A DNA stretch of 64,000 nt, from the NCBI GenBank assembly GCA_016859345.1, contig CM029124.1, positions 13,824,980 to 13,888,979 of the forward strand, in the 5' to 3' direction. Both the position numbers and the translations under genes were made by a program. Under the pieces are notes generated by a model. The model was not told the origin of the DNA. It was given only the letters and a program-made list of their open reading frames with translations, and made no database searches. Shown piece by piece: positions 23,180 through 35,400 of this stretch (position 1 is the stretch's first letter; every line of letters begins with the position of its first letter). Origin of the DNA: Istiophorus platypterus. Its lineage: Eukaryota; Chordata; Actinopteri; Istiophoriformes; Istiophoridae.

Positions 23180-26100
23180 TAGGATAATAAATTCCACACA
23201 TTTTCTCCCTGGGAAGTCATGAGGAATCGGTGGAATGTCTAGCCATATCAGCAGTGTGGAATTCTGGGTAAGTGACCCGTAAATAACTGCGATAGCATTA
23301 TGATTCGACAAGGCAGGGAATTTTAATACAAGTCATACTCAATTCAAAAAATTAAAGGAATGGTCTTGTGTTATTCTATAGTTATCAAAAACATAAATAC
23401 ATAAATGATCCACGCTGCTGCAATGGATGACATGTCCTTTCATTAGGATGAATTTGGACACTGGTTTGTTTTGTGTCACAGTCCTGGTGCCTTAAATACT
23501 CACTAGAACAATAGATACGTATCACTCTGAAGCTTAAAAAAAGAGTTCCCAACCAATGCACTATTTATTGCTGTTTGAGCGAAATTTGCTAAAAACTACA
23601 GTGCCAAACTGTTTTAGGAAATTACAAAGTCTTCTTACAAAAACCAACATATTTGTTTGCTTTTTCTAAAGATATTTTTTCTTCAGCAGAAACGAATGTG
23701 CTTGGGGATGAGAGCCAAAGGAAGAAAGAAAGACGGAATCGCATGTGGTAAGTTCGGGTCTTTTTATGTGATTTGTTGACTTTAAAAATATAGAATAAAA
23801 CCAACCGTACCCTTTAAATAGAGAGAAGACTGATGATTAATAGACAGGTCACATGCAAGTGCAAGGTGGATCATTAAATTGGATGCAGTCAAAGGCAGTG
23901 GATTTTAAAGGTTGTTAAATTCAGGGCGTGTCTGTTTGCTCCAGTTTGTTATAGCTCCGAGTTGCATATATGCAACATAAGCTACTAGGCAAAGATTACA
24001 GAGATACACCTCTTAGAGAATGTGGTGCATTACTGTGGTACACAGAAATGGTGTGTCTTTGTGATTATTACTACTGTCATGCATCTGTTATTTCAACAGC
24101 CTTAGAGTTCACATGGTAGAAGACAGTGAGAGAAGTGTTTGTACTTTAAACCCAATGTTAGGAAACACTGGGAGCCTAAGCAGACAGTCAGAATTGGTGT
24201 AGTATGTTCAGTTTTCTTTGTTTTTGTCAGGACCCTACAAGCAATGTTTGTATAATACCAAAAAAGCGATAGTAGAGATAAAATTGACCCAAAGTATCAT
24301 CCTGGACCCCTCAGTACAACTACTTCACTTCAAAGCAACCAGTAGTCATTCGGTAAACTACATGAATAACCATAACTGAAGACAAATAAGACTGGACGCT
24401 TAATGTAATTCATGCCCTGTAGGTATGGAACCAACAAGCACATTGTTTCAACTAAAGGCAGCACACCCATACTAGCTGAGCCATAGCACCTCCCCCCTGG
24501 CCCCTCCAGCTAAATGACTGACCGACCACAGGCATTAACAGACCACATGGAGCACTTTTTCTTCTAACTCATGTGACTCGTGGCTCTACTCACGGTCTTG
24601 ACGATCTGTGTTGTATTTGTGTTGAGGAAGTCTTGTGCTGCTCCCAGGTTGCTCAGCACCTCCCCCACTGTTCCCTGGAAGAGCCAGAGAGGAGAAGATA
24701 AGCATAGGAGAGAGAGAAAGGAGAATGGTCTTCATTCTCGGCAGTTCCAGGTGATAGTCAGTGTACTCACATTGATATTTTCTGTGAGGGATTGAAGGCC
24801 CTTGATGGTCGAGTTCAGGTTTTCCTGAGGGCAAAAGTAGCAGATGTCTATGTTTAAGATGTGTATTAGGGAGAGATGGCAGCCAAAATAAGGAAAGTTA
24901 CTTACCAGTTGTGGGATAATTATAGTTTCTATACTAGTCTGGATCTGCCTCAGGTCCCTGGCCTCATTTTTAAGCTCTTTTTGAACATCATTGTTTGTCT
25001 AGAAACAAGCAAACAGTTGGTTAGTAGATAGAAGATAGGAATTTGAAAAAAATTGTATGAGTTAAGACTCATGTGATGTGTTTACAACACAGAAAAGCAA
25101 ACTAAAGTGTAAAAAATAAATGGAGCATTATGTGAAACGTATGTTTATGTCTGGTCACTCACTTGAATGGCAGCGAGCTTATCAAGTTCATCTGCTGTTG
25201 CGTTCAAATTGATCCTGGAAATTTTGTTTATCTGAGAGAGACAAGCAAGAAGCACTACTTCTGGATTACATGTTACACAAAGAAAACGTCTAAAGACAGT
25301 GAAACTACACAAAGCTACATGCAAGTCCATGAATAACATAAACCTGCTGTGTGATAGAAGTGGAGTCAAAACTTTTCGCCTTTGGTGGAGAAGGAGGTGA
25401 GCTGGTCCTCAATTTCAGGGCTTATGAGTTTAATGAGGGACAGAGTGATGTCTGTACTCTCAAACTGCTCCCGCATCTGCTCTGTGTACTTTGTGGGACC
25501 GACAGAGAGGAGAGAGAGAGAGAGGGGCAAACACTGTAAATGATTATAACGGTTTAATGCAAAACAGGTTTTGTTTTTTTTTTTTTAAGTTTCAATGATA
25601 CCGATTTTAATAATTTGAGAAAGACGCTAGGGAAACTCACTTCAGATACATCGAGGAGCTCTCTGAGGTTTATGACTTCATACAAGCGGAGTGTTGTCCA
25701 CAATGGTTGGTTTTCCTCACAGTCTCTGTAAACATTAACATCAAGCGAAATCAAATCTAACTTATTTGTACATCCCCTAACTCCTTACGAGCGTTTATGC
25801 AGAGAAAAAAAACATCCCATATATATATATATGCACATATGTACATATATATGTGCATTTGTTCCTGTATGAGAGGTGAATTGGCATTACACACCTGTAG
25901 ATATCAGAGAAACTGATGTTGTTTTTCAGTCCTAAAGGCTGACTTATCTCTGGAATTAAACCCGGAGTGTCAATAAGCTGTGGAGAGGAGGCAATAATAT
26001 CAACACAAAGACAGTGAAAAAAGCATCGGAAGCCTCTTTGTATGTATATGCTGCTGTATATCATTACCTTAAGCAGTTCTCCGTTTTTCCAGGGCCGACA

Positions 26101-29100
26101 GAGCAAAGTGTCAATATTCCCGCCCAGCAGGAACAGCAGCAGCACCACTATCATGAACAGCCAGGAGAAGAGGAAGCTGAACCCTGCGCCCCTGCAGCGG
26201 CATCCAGGTCAGAGGTCAAACAAGCACTAATAAGCTGAAACAGTTTGAACTTTCCAATGTCTCCCCTCTGGATGAGAGCATGAGCTGTGTGACTAAAAAT
26301 AAACCAACATTACAACCCAGTACTCACATCATGAGGAAGGTGCCCCCACAATTGGCCGTGCAGGAGCGCCTCGTGGGGTCAGCCTTGGGCATCAGACCCA
26401 GAGGGCCCAGGACCAGACCCAAGACGTTGCACACCACCACCAGGAGCACCACGCAGCACAGGACAATGCACACTTTCCATCTGGTGGAAATTACACACAT
26501 GATGAGTGATTTGTTGGTTTTTCTTCCATCAGTCATGTGTGTTTGCACTTCCGGGCTTTTTACCTTATGTCCTCAGCTCTCTCGATGTCCGGGGTTAATC
26601 TGACGATTTCTCCTTGCACCTCGTTCAGGGCCCCCATCGCGTTGGTCAGAGCAGATAAAGGGATGCTACTGGTAACCTGTGAGATCTGTGTTTTTATGTC
26701 ATCCAGCAGCTGCTTGCTTTCTAAAAAACACACAGACACATGCGTAGTTGATATACAAAAAACCCACGTATCTGTTTAAAACTGACCTTATTCAATTAAA
26801 AACATTAAATAATATTCAACATTTGTGAGAGTAAATGTGCTTACTCACTTTGAACTACATCTTTGGTATCATTGCTCACCCTCTGGGGGATACTGTTAAA
26901 ATAGTCTTCAACCTGAAATGAAAAGTAGAGCATAATTTTAATGATATCGCATAAATAGTTTTGAAATATTGTGTTTATCTGTCTACATTTGGAAAAACCA
27001 TCTGAAAACAAGTCAGTTATCTCTTTTTACACACATTCAGCGCACTTGGGTAAAAATCCATTTGTCACATTTCATTCCATTATCTTTGGTTAAAACTTGT
27101 TCACGCTCTTCCCCCCTATCTATCCACTAATGCCGATCTGTTAACAGAGCAGGCATTATATTCTAAAGATTTACAATTTCATTATCAGGGGAAATTCATA
27201 GAGAAAAAGTCACTGACCTCCTTGATTTTCAACATGAGATTAATTTTGTTGACTTGGTCCACTGCAGACAGGAGCTCATTCAATTCAGGAAACTGTGAAC
27301 AATCACATTTCATACCTTAGACTAACAGAAGGTGGCAGCAGAGTTTCCATTGATGTCAGTCAAGAGTCACAGGGCAAAAATGAAATGAGCAGATTGCAAA
27401 GAATAAAGATTGGTATCTCTGCTTGCTGGCGGTGTCTCATTCTTGTTTTCATGATGATGATTTTATATGAGAGGAGAGAAGGATAGTCACTATGTTCCAG
27501 AGAAGTGTAGAGGAATAGAGAAGAATGGATGGGTGGAGAACAAATCGGCTGTTCAGAGCTATTATCATGCGTCACACTGTCACAACCTGTGTTGATGTAG
27601 TTTATTTCCATAAATGACTCCTCTCATTGCTTCATGTCTGTTTCCTCTCAAATCCAGTTACAGGGCTGACTCAGAGTCTGTACTCTAGAGAGTTCTTAAT
27701 CAAAACCCGACTCTTTTTTTGGCATTAAACTTTAAATTCATCTGGAGGGAATGTTCAGGATGACCTCGGTTAATTTGCCTATGTTTCCTATTATACCTTC
27801 AGGAAGTAAACACACAGGAATATCCCATATTACATTCTAGGTTATACAAAATTGGTACTTACAGTGATGGAGATGTCAAGTGTTAGTGTCTTTAGCTCTG
27901 GCTTTAGGTTCTCACAGCCAGAACAGTGTGAGTTAGACAAAGTCTGATTGATGCGATTTCTAACAGCAGTGACATCGCCCTGGAGGAGGTCTAAGCTGTA
28001 CTGCAGCTCGGCCAAGGATGAGTTCAGTTTGTTAAGTTGAGCGCTGGTGCTTCTTGTCTCTGCTCATACAAATGAAAAACACACAAATACTTATCAGTCT
28101 ACACACATTTCAGTGTATATATTATTTTAAGACATTCATCAACGCTTTTGAATGCTACATTGCTACATGGAACTACATGGAAGGTCTAAACTAAGCGACC
28201 TCCAGAGAAAAAAGGAACAAATGTAAAATCATATAATGGGAGATATTATCCAGCTTCTTTTTAGTAAAGCATTACAAATATTTCCCACATTGCTCAACTA
28301 AGCTTGATCTTTGTTACTCAAATAGTGGATGCACATTGTGAGGAAACGTGTAAATAACATTCATTCCAAACAGAGGCCCCGGTTTGGAGACCTTGGGCCT
28401 GTGACGTACCCATTCATGAGGAGGGCATAACTAGGTCTATTATTGCTGTACTTGTATATTTCTGTTTATTTCTTTTCTCATCTTTCATTTTTAGGCAAAA
28501 AATAAACCTGCCACTTCATCAAGCGTTTTAATGTGCATGCAAGAAGTTAAACGCAGTGGTAGTGAAAAGTGCATGTGTGAGCAGGATCGCACCTATGTGT
28601 CTACTGATCTCCTGTCAGATATTCACACAAGCATTCACATGCTCAGGGTGAAACAGGACAGAGCATGCAGGTAAATCATACCTTGGTTCAGAAGTGTAAC
28701 TGGGTGCAGCGCTGGTCCCAGAGTTCTGTTGAATGGTTCCCGGATCTCTGTTCCCAACTGATATCCAATGTCTGATTCATACAGAAAAAAGAGGGGGCCA
28801 TTCATGTAATGAGATACTGTGTGGTGGCGGTTACTGACGTAAGCCAGGGTACTTTCTCTTTTTGTACATTATCTTTTCCGTCTTCTCACCATCTAGGTTT
28901 CTGGTAACCTCTCGTATGGTTTTGTAGCCTTCATTCACCACAATGTCAACTTGCTGGAGATAGGCAGAGGAAAAACAAACTCTTTTAAGGTGTGCACATA
29001 AAATATGGGTTTAAATGCAAGATACAGTAAGGCTGTAATTTGACTGATTACATGAGCTAATCGTACACGGAAGCTTTTGCAAATGAAAAAGGGCAAACGG

Positions 29101-32100
29101 ATGAGGACTCTATCGGCCCCTTCAACCTTTTCCCACTCTTGTGTATCTCAAGATAAGTGTATTGACACCGCAGAGAACAGGACTGATCCTTATTCAGTTG
29201 ACTGATTGTAGAACTAGGGTTCTGTTTGCATCTCACACAAAAGCTGTTGACTCACAGCAGAGTGATGACGGGGGTGCAAGAATTAATGTGACTAATCCTA
29301 AATAGACCCTAACAGGATTATTTACATATTTCGTATCACAATGGTTTAAGAATAAAGATCAGTAATTAAGTAATGAATCAACCAGTACTAATAATTGCAG
29401 CCACACTGAGATCCCAGACCTTTGACCTATGTGTATATTTCCATACTCGTATATGCACTTAAGTCTTACTCATATATGCACTTAAGAGGTTTTCTCTTAC
29501 CTGAGTCACAGCTGCGACATAGGTGTGGACATTGTCTATAGTTGTGTTGAGCTGTATTGTACTCTGATCCAAACTCACTTTGAGGGCTTCATTGCTTCTG
29601 AACATGCAGATATTCCCAGCGCTATGAACACACGCACATACACACACACACAGACACAAAAAAAACACAGACATAGACACGATTAAATGTGTCTGTAAAT
29701 GCTTACGTGTGACCATAATGTTCATCCAAGGGAGATGCACAAAGGCAGTGAGGCACACACATTCAAGATGTCTTCTTTTTCACCTAACACATCATTATGC
29801 TGCTCAAAAATGCACATGAGAGCGCAGGCATACACACTCACAGGATAATGACCGTGGTAATGAATGCACTCCAGTAGAGAGTTCTTCTGACACAGTGAGT
29901 GGAGGAACTCTGCTTTTGGTACATCCTTCCACCACAGTTCCCACAGCAGCGACAGCACGCCAAGAAGAAGCCAACTATAGGCATCAGAATTATGTACAGG
30001 ATGCCAATTGCCGTACATACCAGGAAACCCACCCCATACACCAGGACCTGGACACCAAAAAAAAATATATGTATATACATATTACAACTAATATGGTATA
30101 AATATCAATTTCAAGGAACTGCGGCAGGTCTTGGTGGTCTGTTGTTTCAGCAAAACAATAAGACATCACCAAACAGTAGTTTTACTTTACAGTGGTGACA
30201 GTCCACAATCAGAGTGTATTAAAGTCTCAGTAACTTCAGACACCTGGTTTATATACACACAAGGATGCTTCAACATTACACATTCTCAGATTACCAGCTT
30301 GAGGGGCTCTGAGCAAGGTGTGTCTATGTTTTCCCATGTATGTATGTATGATATGTATGTGAAACTAATGTACAGTCACTTACTTCTTTGATGAGCTCTT
30401 GATTTGGTGACACTTGATCAGTATCATTGACTATTTTCAAGATTAGATCTAGAAGGAAGTGAGAGAGGGAGAAAAAAAGGATTTTTTTAAGTGGCTCTGT
30501 GTTTTTGAAAAACTTAAGAGGCCAGAGGAGCTAATTATTATTCTCCAGTGCCGGTCTCTGTCCTACTCCCCCACGTACAAAAGGGGACAATGTGTCCTGT
30601 GCGCCGTACAAACATTTTAATCTCTTGCTTTGTAGAGGTGGAAATCTGACACCTCCTTTTTGTGGTTACTAGGAAACCAGGACAGCTTTCAGGAGAGATT
30701 AGATTTTTACACAAAAAAAATACCATACAAAGCCTGTTGTTCATGGTCCCGCGAAACCCTGTGGATACTATTCCCAAAAACACAGGAGCAGATAACTGAG
30801 AAGACATGTTGTTCAGGTGCTCTCCATACAATCTATTTGTGTAATTCTCTAGCCATGACCATCTGTTATGAAAATTTTACCTTATTGCTTTGCATTTCTC
30901 TTAACCTGTTGCATTTTACTTCAGAGAGCTTTACTTTTACTAATAATTACCTGCAACTGTGAGCTGCTGCAATGTTTGCCGAGAATCATCATTTTTTTTC
31001 ATCATATTAGCATTTATTGGAGGACATCACAATTTTTATTTCTGAGTATCTTTTCAAATTTTCTTGAGAATCTTAAGATATTTGTTTAAAACTGGTGTCG
31101 CTGTTTCACCAATTCACCAGCAGGTCAAATTCAGGAGCCAGGCTCTAAGGTTAGTATGCAAAATAGAGGACAACCTGCGAGTCTCAAAAACAATAAACAA
31201 CAAGGAGCAAATGACTATACAGTTTAACCTTGGCTTAATCAATTAGCAACTCTTCATAAAGCTCAATCTTGAGTTGCCAGATTGTGAACATTTTAGTGAA
31301 GGACTGTTTGATGTATGACTTGTATCATTTCTTTTGTTATTTTCACACTTATTCTTATTATTAGTTAAGAAATACCCCCTCTGCCTTCTTAGTAAAGGCT
31401 GTGGAGCGAAAAACATTTATTATTTACTTACTAACATTTATGACCTCAGGGTTAGTGGCTTTTTAGGTAGCAGAAACCCACAGTTTAAAATAGACATCAA
31501 GCCATTTGCCTTATCATGAAGCAATAGCAGAAAGTGTGTTCAAACAAATGTGGAAGGCTACCGATTAACAGGGTAGCTTTTGGAAATGAGACACAAGTCT
31601 TTGCATGCAGGATCAGGAGCCTATCGGCTGAAGTCCTCTCATGATGCCAACATTCAGTCCACCAGATCCGAAATGATTATCACGGAGAAAATCACTCTTA
31701 ACTGGGCAAAGTTAAACTGACATTTTGTGTGTCTATTTATATAGATTTTGAAGTCAATACCAAGCAGGAAGTAATCTATCAAAACAGAAGGGTTTATGGT
31801 GCAATTAGAACACATCACAAGGACAGAAAACAAACCATAAGTGCACCTCCAGTCTGCATGACAGGAAACACTGGTCGAAAAACAACAGTTGAAGGTTAAA
31901 GATTGACCAGAAAAATACAAGGATTTCCTTTAACTACTTGATTACCAAGCCTGTCATCTAATAATACGGACAGGATCAGCAATACGAGCAAGAGCAAAGG
32001 TTAAAACTTTAACTGTCCTCCTATTGGAAATGTTGCCAAGCACAGAGCATGAAAGCCAAATGATTTCAACGTGATTTAAATTTCACCTGGTTACCCTGCG

Positions 32101-32452
32101 AGCTACAGCCTAGACAAAGTAAAGTGGACTGAGTAAGTAGACAGGGTACTAAAACGTATCAGAACATGACAGGAGAGATATGAGATATTTCTTAGTGATG
32201 ATTACACTGACCTCCAGGAAACGGTTTAGGCTCGACAGTGTAGAGGAAGGACTGCACCAGAGCTGTCATAAAGCCCGAGTCGCTCTCCTTCCCTGTCACG
32301 CTCTGGTACTGGGGCTGCGTGAGGCTCTGCGGGGCCACAGCTGCCGCACAGACTGCTTGAGGAGGGACAGACTGGGCCAGGCTGATCCCTAGAAGCATCA
32401 CTCCTACACCGGCGCCGAGTGCTCCGGCACTGCCCCGCCACCTCCAGCCCAT
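22372..32452 (-). CDS. Prominin-family pentaspan membrane glycoprotein, 23 coding exons (prom3 candidate)
   Basis: Prominins are cholesterol-binding five-pass proteins of microvilli, cilia and photoreceptor discs. Coding exons in transcript order: 32212-32452, 30384-30448, 29842-30047, 29501-29621, 28890-28953, 28682-28771, 27863-28059, 27218-27292, 26849-26912, 26564-26720, 26328-26480, 26068-26191, 25895-25977, 25641-25725, 25344-25479, 25163-25231, 24906-24998, 24771-24824, 24594-24674, 23067-23135, 22873-22962, 22567-22679, 22372-22423. All introns are GT-AG and all phases agree except at exon 15, where one extra base breaks the frame. Ignoring that base gives 826 aa, close to PROM1 (865) and PROM2 (about 834). 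Seen: signal peptide, TM1 then CCRCCGNC (133-140), TM2 (about 154-172), TM3 (about 430-455), CGGTFLMM, TM4 (about 480-505), TM5 (about 773-797) then KLAKYYRRM, and many N-glycosylation sequons (NDT, NRT, NQT, NIS, NAT, NST, NTT, NVT) in the extracellular loops. The family is certain. The paralogue is inferred from location. Confidence 0.92.
22873..23135 (-). CDS. Prominin exons 20 and 21: end of the second large extracellular loop
   Basis: Exon 20 (23067-23135) gives a CQLGYFITYADWANVT stretch and exon 21 (22873-22962) starts ITQQVGRCRPV. Together they keep the spacing of the mammalian GYF...W...ITQRIASC segment, with its conserved cysteine pair. For exon 21, an acceptor 36 to 48 bases further upstream would also stay open in part, but it would add residues not found in the family, so ATC at 22962 was chosen as the first codon. 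The CT microsatellite next to exon 20 serves as its pyrimidine tract. Confidence 0.8.
23144..23176. repeat. GA/CT microsatellite forming a splice-site pyrimidine tract
   Basis: About 16 uninterrupted GA units on the plus strand. On the minus (gene) strand they are CT units that end seven bases before the acceptor AG of prominin exon 20. Confidence 0.95.
25344..25479 (-). pseudogene. Prominin exon 15 with an apparent single-base frameshift
   Basis: The upstream frame reads QMREQFESTDITLSLI and onward into SFSTKGEKF, then meets a TGA at 25366-25368. Shifting by one base in the ACCAAAGGCG stretch (plus strand about 25377-25386) restores a frame reading AKSFDSTSITQQ that joins the next exon in phase and fits the prominin pattern. 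The exon is therefore 136 bp where a multiple of three is needed. Its splice sites are also the weakest of the gene: the acceptor lies among several AGs, and the donor is CAG|GTTTAT. All other exons are intact, so the likely explanations are an assembly or sequencing error in the short A/G run, or a recent inactivating allele. If real, the protein would end near residue 612, before TM5. Confidence 0.75.
25820..25860. repeat. AT-rich inverted repeat in prominin intron 13
   Basis: TA dinucleotides followed by an inverted repeat with arms ATGCACATAT and ATATGTGCAT around an 8-base spacer. It is a common type of low-complexity hairpin. Confidence 0.7.
29842..30047 (-). CDS. Prominin exon 3: TM1, Cys-rich loop and TM2 start
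   Basis: Encodes residues 103-170. A hydrophobic stretch ending in IGILYIILMPIVGFFLACC is followed by RCCGNCGG, the cysteine-rich first cytoplasmic loop that is diagnostic for prominins, and then by the start of TM2. The acceptor is GTGTCCAG and the donor is CCT|GTGAGT, leaving phase 2. Confidence 0.93.
32212..32452 (-). CDS. Prominin exon 1: start codon and signal peptide
   Basis: The ATG (32450-32452) has a good context (A at -3, G at +4). The first about 27 residues form a signal peptide: basic MGWRWRG, then an Ala/Gly/Leu-rich core ending LGISLAQ. After a Gln/Pro-rich spacer the exon ends with ALVQSFLYTVEPKPFPG, which corresponds to the conserved HIFLYVVQPRDFPE region of prominins. The donor is GGAG|GTCAGT. 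An upstream 5' UTR exon may exist; it was not identified. Confidence 0.85.
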
Positions 32453-35400
32453 GTTTACAGGTGAGACGGTTGGGGAAAGATTTGTCCCGGAGAAAGCAGG
32501 TTTATAAAGTGATCACTTCATGGCACAAGCTCTGGAAACAAGACAAAAAGACTGAATACAATGACACACTCTTACAAAGCAGGAGAATTAGAAATTAGAG
32601 AAGTATAAGAAGAAGTATAAGTATAAGTACGTAAGTATGAGAAGAAGTAGAGAAGTAAACCCACAAGGTTGTAGTAATGTTGCTTACAAAATGGCAATGG
32701 AAAAAAAAAACTTTCTGCTATTTTGCAGAAGAAACGCAACAGTGATATTTTGTAAAAGGAATGTCTAAATGTTAAACCAACACCTATTTTCATATCTGAG
32801 AATAAAGGGTGGCATTTAAGCTTCCGTTTTATACTACATTTATCAAGATACTTCATATCACAGAGGCACTAACATTTAAAAGTTACAGGAAAAGTCTTGG
32901 AAAATATGATATAACACATGAAAGAAGAACATAACATGTTTGGCTTTGGTATCAGGGCTGTGTTCATAGTTTAAACACAGAGAGAAACGAAATCCTTAGA
33001 TAGCTGCATCACTTCTTTGTATCCATGAATTTCCCAGAGAATATTTTTATATTTCTCAAAGAACTCACATAAATAAATGTTTTCTATGGGTGTAGCTTTC
33101 TTAAGCAAATAACTTCAGAAGCATACATTAGCTGAACGCATCACCTCCTCCTAAGGTTAAAACAAGCTGAAATCAGAGAAAACATCCTACACGTTTTTTT
33201 TTTACTTCTTTTAAAGAGACTATTATTAGATAACTGGATGACCCTCTTCAAACTCATACTCAGTAACCAGGGGATGTTTGCTGTGAGACTCTGGAAACAA
33301 GCTGCTCCCACAGGTCTAGGCACTAGTTGAGGTAAGGTTGTTAGTGAGAAGGTAAAAAAAAGTGAGTTCACAAGAGAGGACAGATAAAGTGGAAATAGAA
33401 ATGTAGAGGAATACAAAATGTAGACACCGGAGAGCAGAGTGAGCATTTAGCTGTTTTCTTTCAGGCGACTCACCTTCCTTGGCTGGACAGTGAAGGACAG
33501 TTGCGCTACTCTGACCTCCAATAATTCATCAAGGGGCGTGTTACTCTCACAGACCCTCCTGTAGAAACCTGATATGCTCTGCAGCTGCTGCCAAGTTGAA
33601 GTTGACTGTGTGCTGGCCTGGAGAACAGTGGCTCTAAGAAGAGAGGGAGGGAGCGAAGGGATTGGAGGAGGGAGAAGGGAGGAAATCATGAACCAGCACG
33701 TTCCCTCCCTCTCTCCCTGTCAGAAACAGGGAGAGAGGGAGGGAACGTGCTGGTTCCACAAGGAAGCAAATAACTGGAGGGCTTACCTTGAAAACAAAAT
33801 GGTATTCCTCCCACTTTGTTTACCTAGAGTATGTCAGTGGGGAAATGAGGAAGTTTTAAAGCAAACAAGATAATGAGTTCAAATTAAAAAATGACCATTA
33901 ATCACAATCTGCCTTTTATTCTAATAAAAGACTGTATATTTGTTTTCTAGGTAAAAATAAATTTTTGGTCATCTAGTCATTCCAAGGACATCTGTCAACA
34001 TCTGTAATCGTGTAGTGTCCAAACCACAAAGGCCAAATAAGGAGGACAAGGAAGCTGAGGGGGGGTGGAGGCACTAAGGAAGAGAGTTTTGAGGACACAC
34101 ATTTAAATGGTGCCAAAAAAAATCCTTAGAAATATGTCCACAGTTATCATTTGCAACAGATGACAAATCATATCCTGCCCTCGTTGTCACTGCTATCAGA
34201 AATATAGTTACACTTTGCAGTTAAACAAACCAAGACAAGAATTAAACAAATTGCTCAACAGACTTGACTACACCTTGTATTAGAGTACTTTGAGGAGAAT
34301 AACAGCCTCGCTTGGACTCTTCATCACTGTTCCTGAAGTTTAGTTTGTAAACTTGGGCCAAAATTTGGGGAGCGCTGTGATATTCCCATCTCCGTTTGAC
34401 AAGTCTCTGGAAGTATGGACTCCTCTGTTACAGGACAGACTGCACATTTACATGAGGAACAAGATTTAACCACAGGCATATATCTCATTTTCCTTTGTAA
34501 ACTCTGCTGATGAAAATAAAGTGGAAGGAGTTGTACACTTGTGTCTGTATTCTTTTCTTGTTTCCCACAATCACCTGCCGATCACTCATCCCTGGTTAAC
34601 CTCAACCCCAAAGTCATCAATAACAGGCTGATCCTTTAATCTGCTACCAGGAGATCACTTACCAAGTGGCTTTGGCACGTGAAGACTATCAGGACGTTGC
34701 AGGGCTTTCACTCAGTGATAGTCCTCATTATTCCATGTTGCTGAACCAGTTGTACTCAGAGACCATGTGAAAATTTAAACACTCACTCATAACCTTAAAT
34801 AACCTAGTAAAAAGACACTTGAGTCAGTGGCTTGAAAGAATAAGTGCAATAGTTTTTTTTTTTGTTTCCTTTTTCCAGATGGGAAGCCAGTGAAGGATCA
34901 TTTCCTTAAGGCAACACTACTAACTTCTACTGGTTGGTCTTTGTTATGAAAAAGGACATGATCCCAAACTGGCTTCCAGTGAGCACAGCTGGGTGTTATT
35001 GGGATTTATAGAACCACATTTGCCAGGGACCTAAGTTGAGCCTCTGACTGACTTTGGTGCAAAACTATTGAGTACATTAAGAGAAACAACAGTGTACAAC
35101 AAAACTGAGTAGTCGTCTGTGCAACGTCACTAAAATATTAAAAGACTCAAACTAACACAGTGACTATGCCTAAAAGTGTGGCAAGAGAGGAATTTTCTAC
35201 CATGACAATGATCCTAAAAACACTGCAAAAACACAAAAGTCTCTATGGAAGAAAAATGTGAGAGCTATGACCTGGCCGACAGAACACCACAGGAGTATTT
35301 TGAAGTAAAAGCAACAAAAAGCAGCTGAAATTAATCCTTTTGTGAAGAATATCAGAACATCATATCATTCATTATAGTTTAATTTGTCAAATATTTCTCT

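Noticed and set aside
25820..25860. AT-rich hairpin in prominin intron 13 as a small-RNA gene
   Set aside because: It is TA low-complexity sequence that folds trivially.
33447..33689. 80-codon minus-strand frame upstream of the prominin start as an extra coding exon
   Set aside because: Repetitive Pro/Leu-rich start, no matching donor to exon 1, and exon 1 already has a signal peptide and start.
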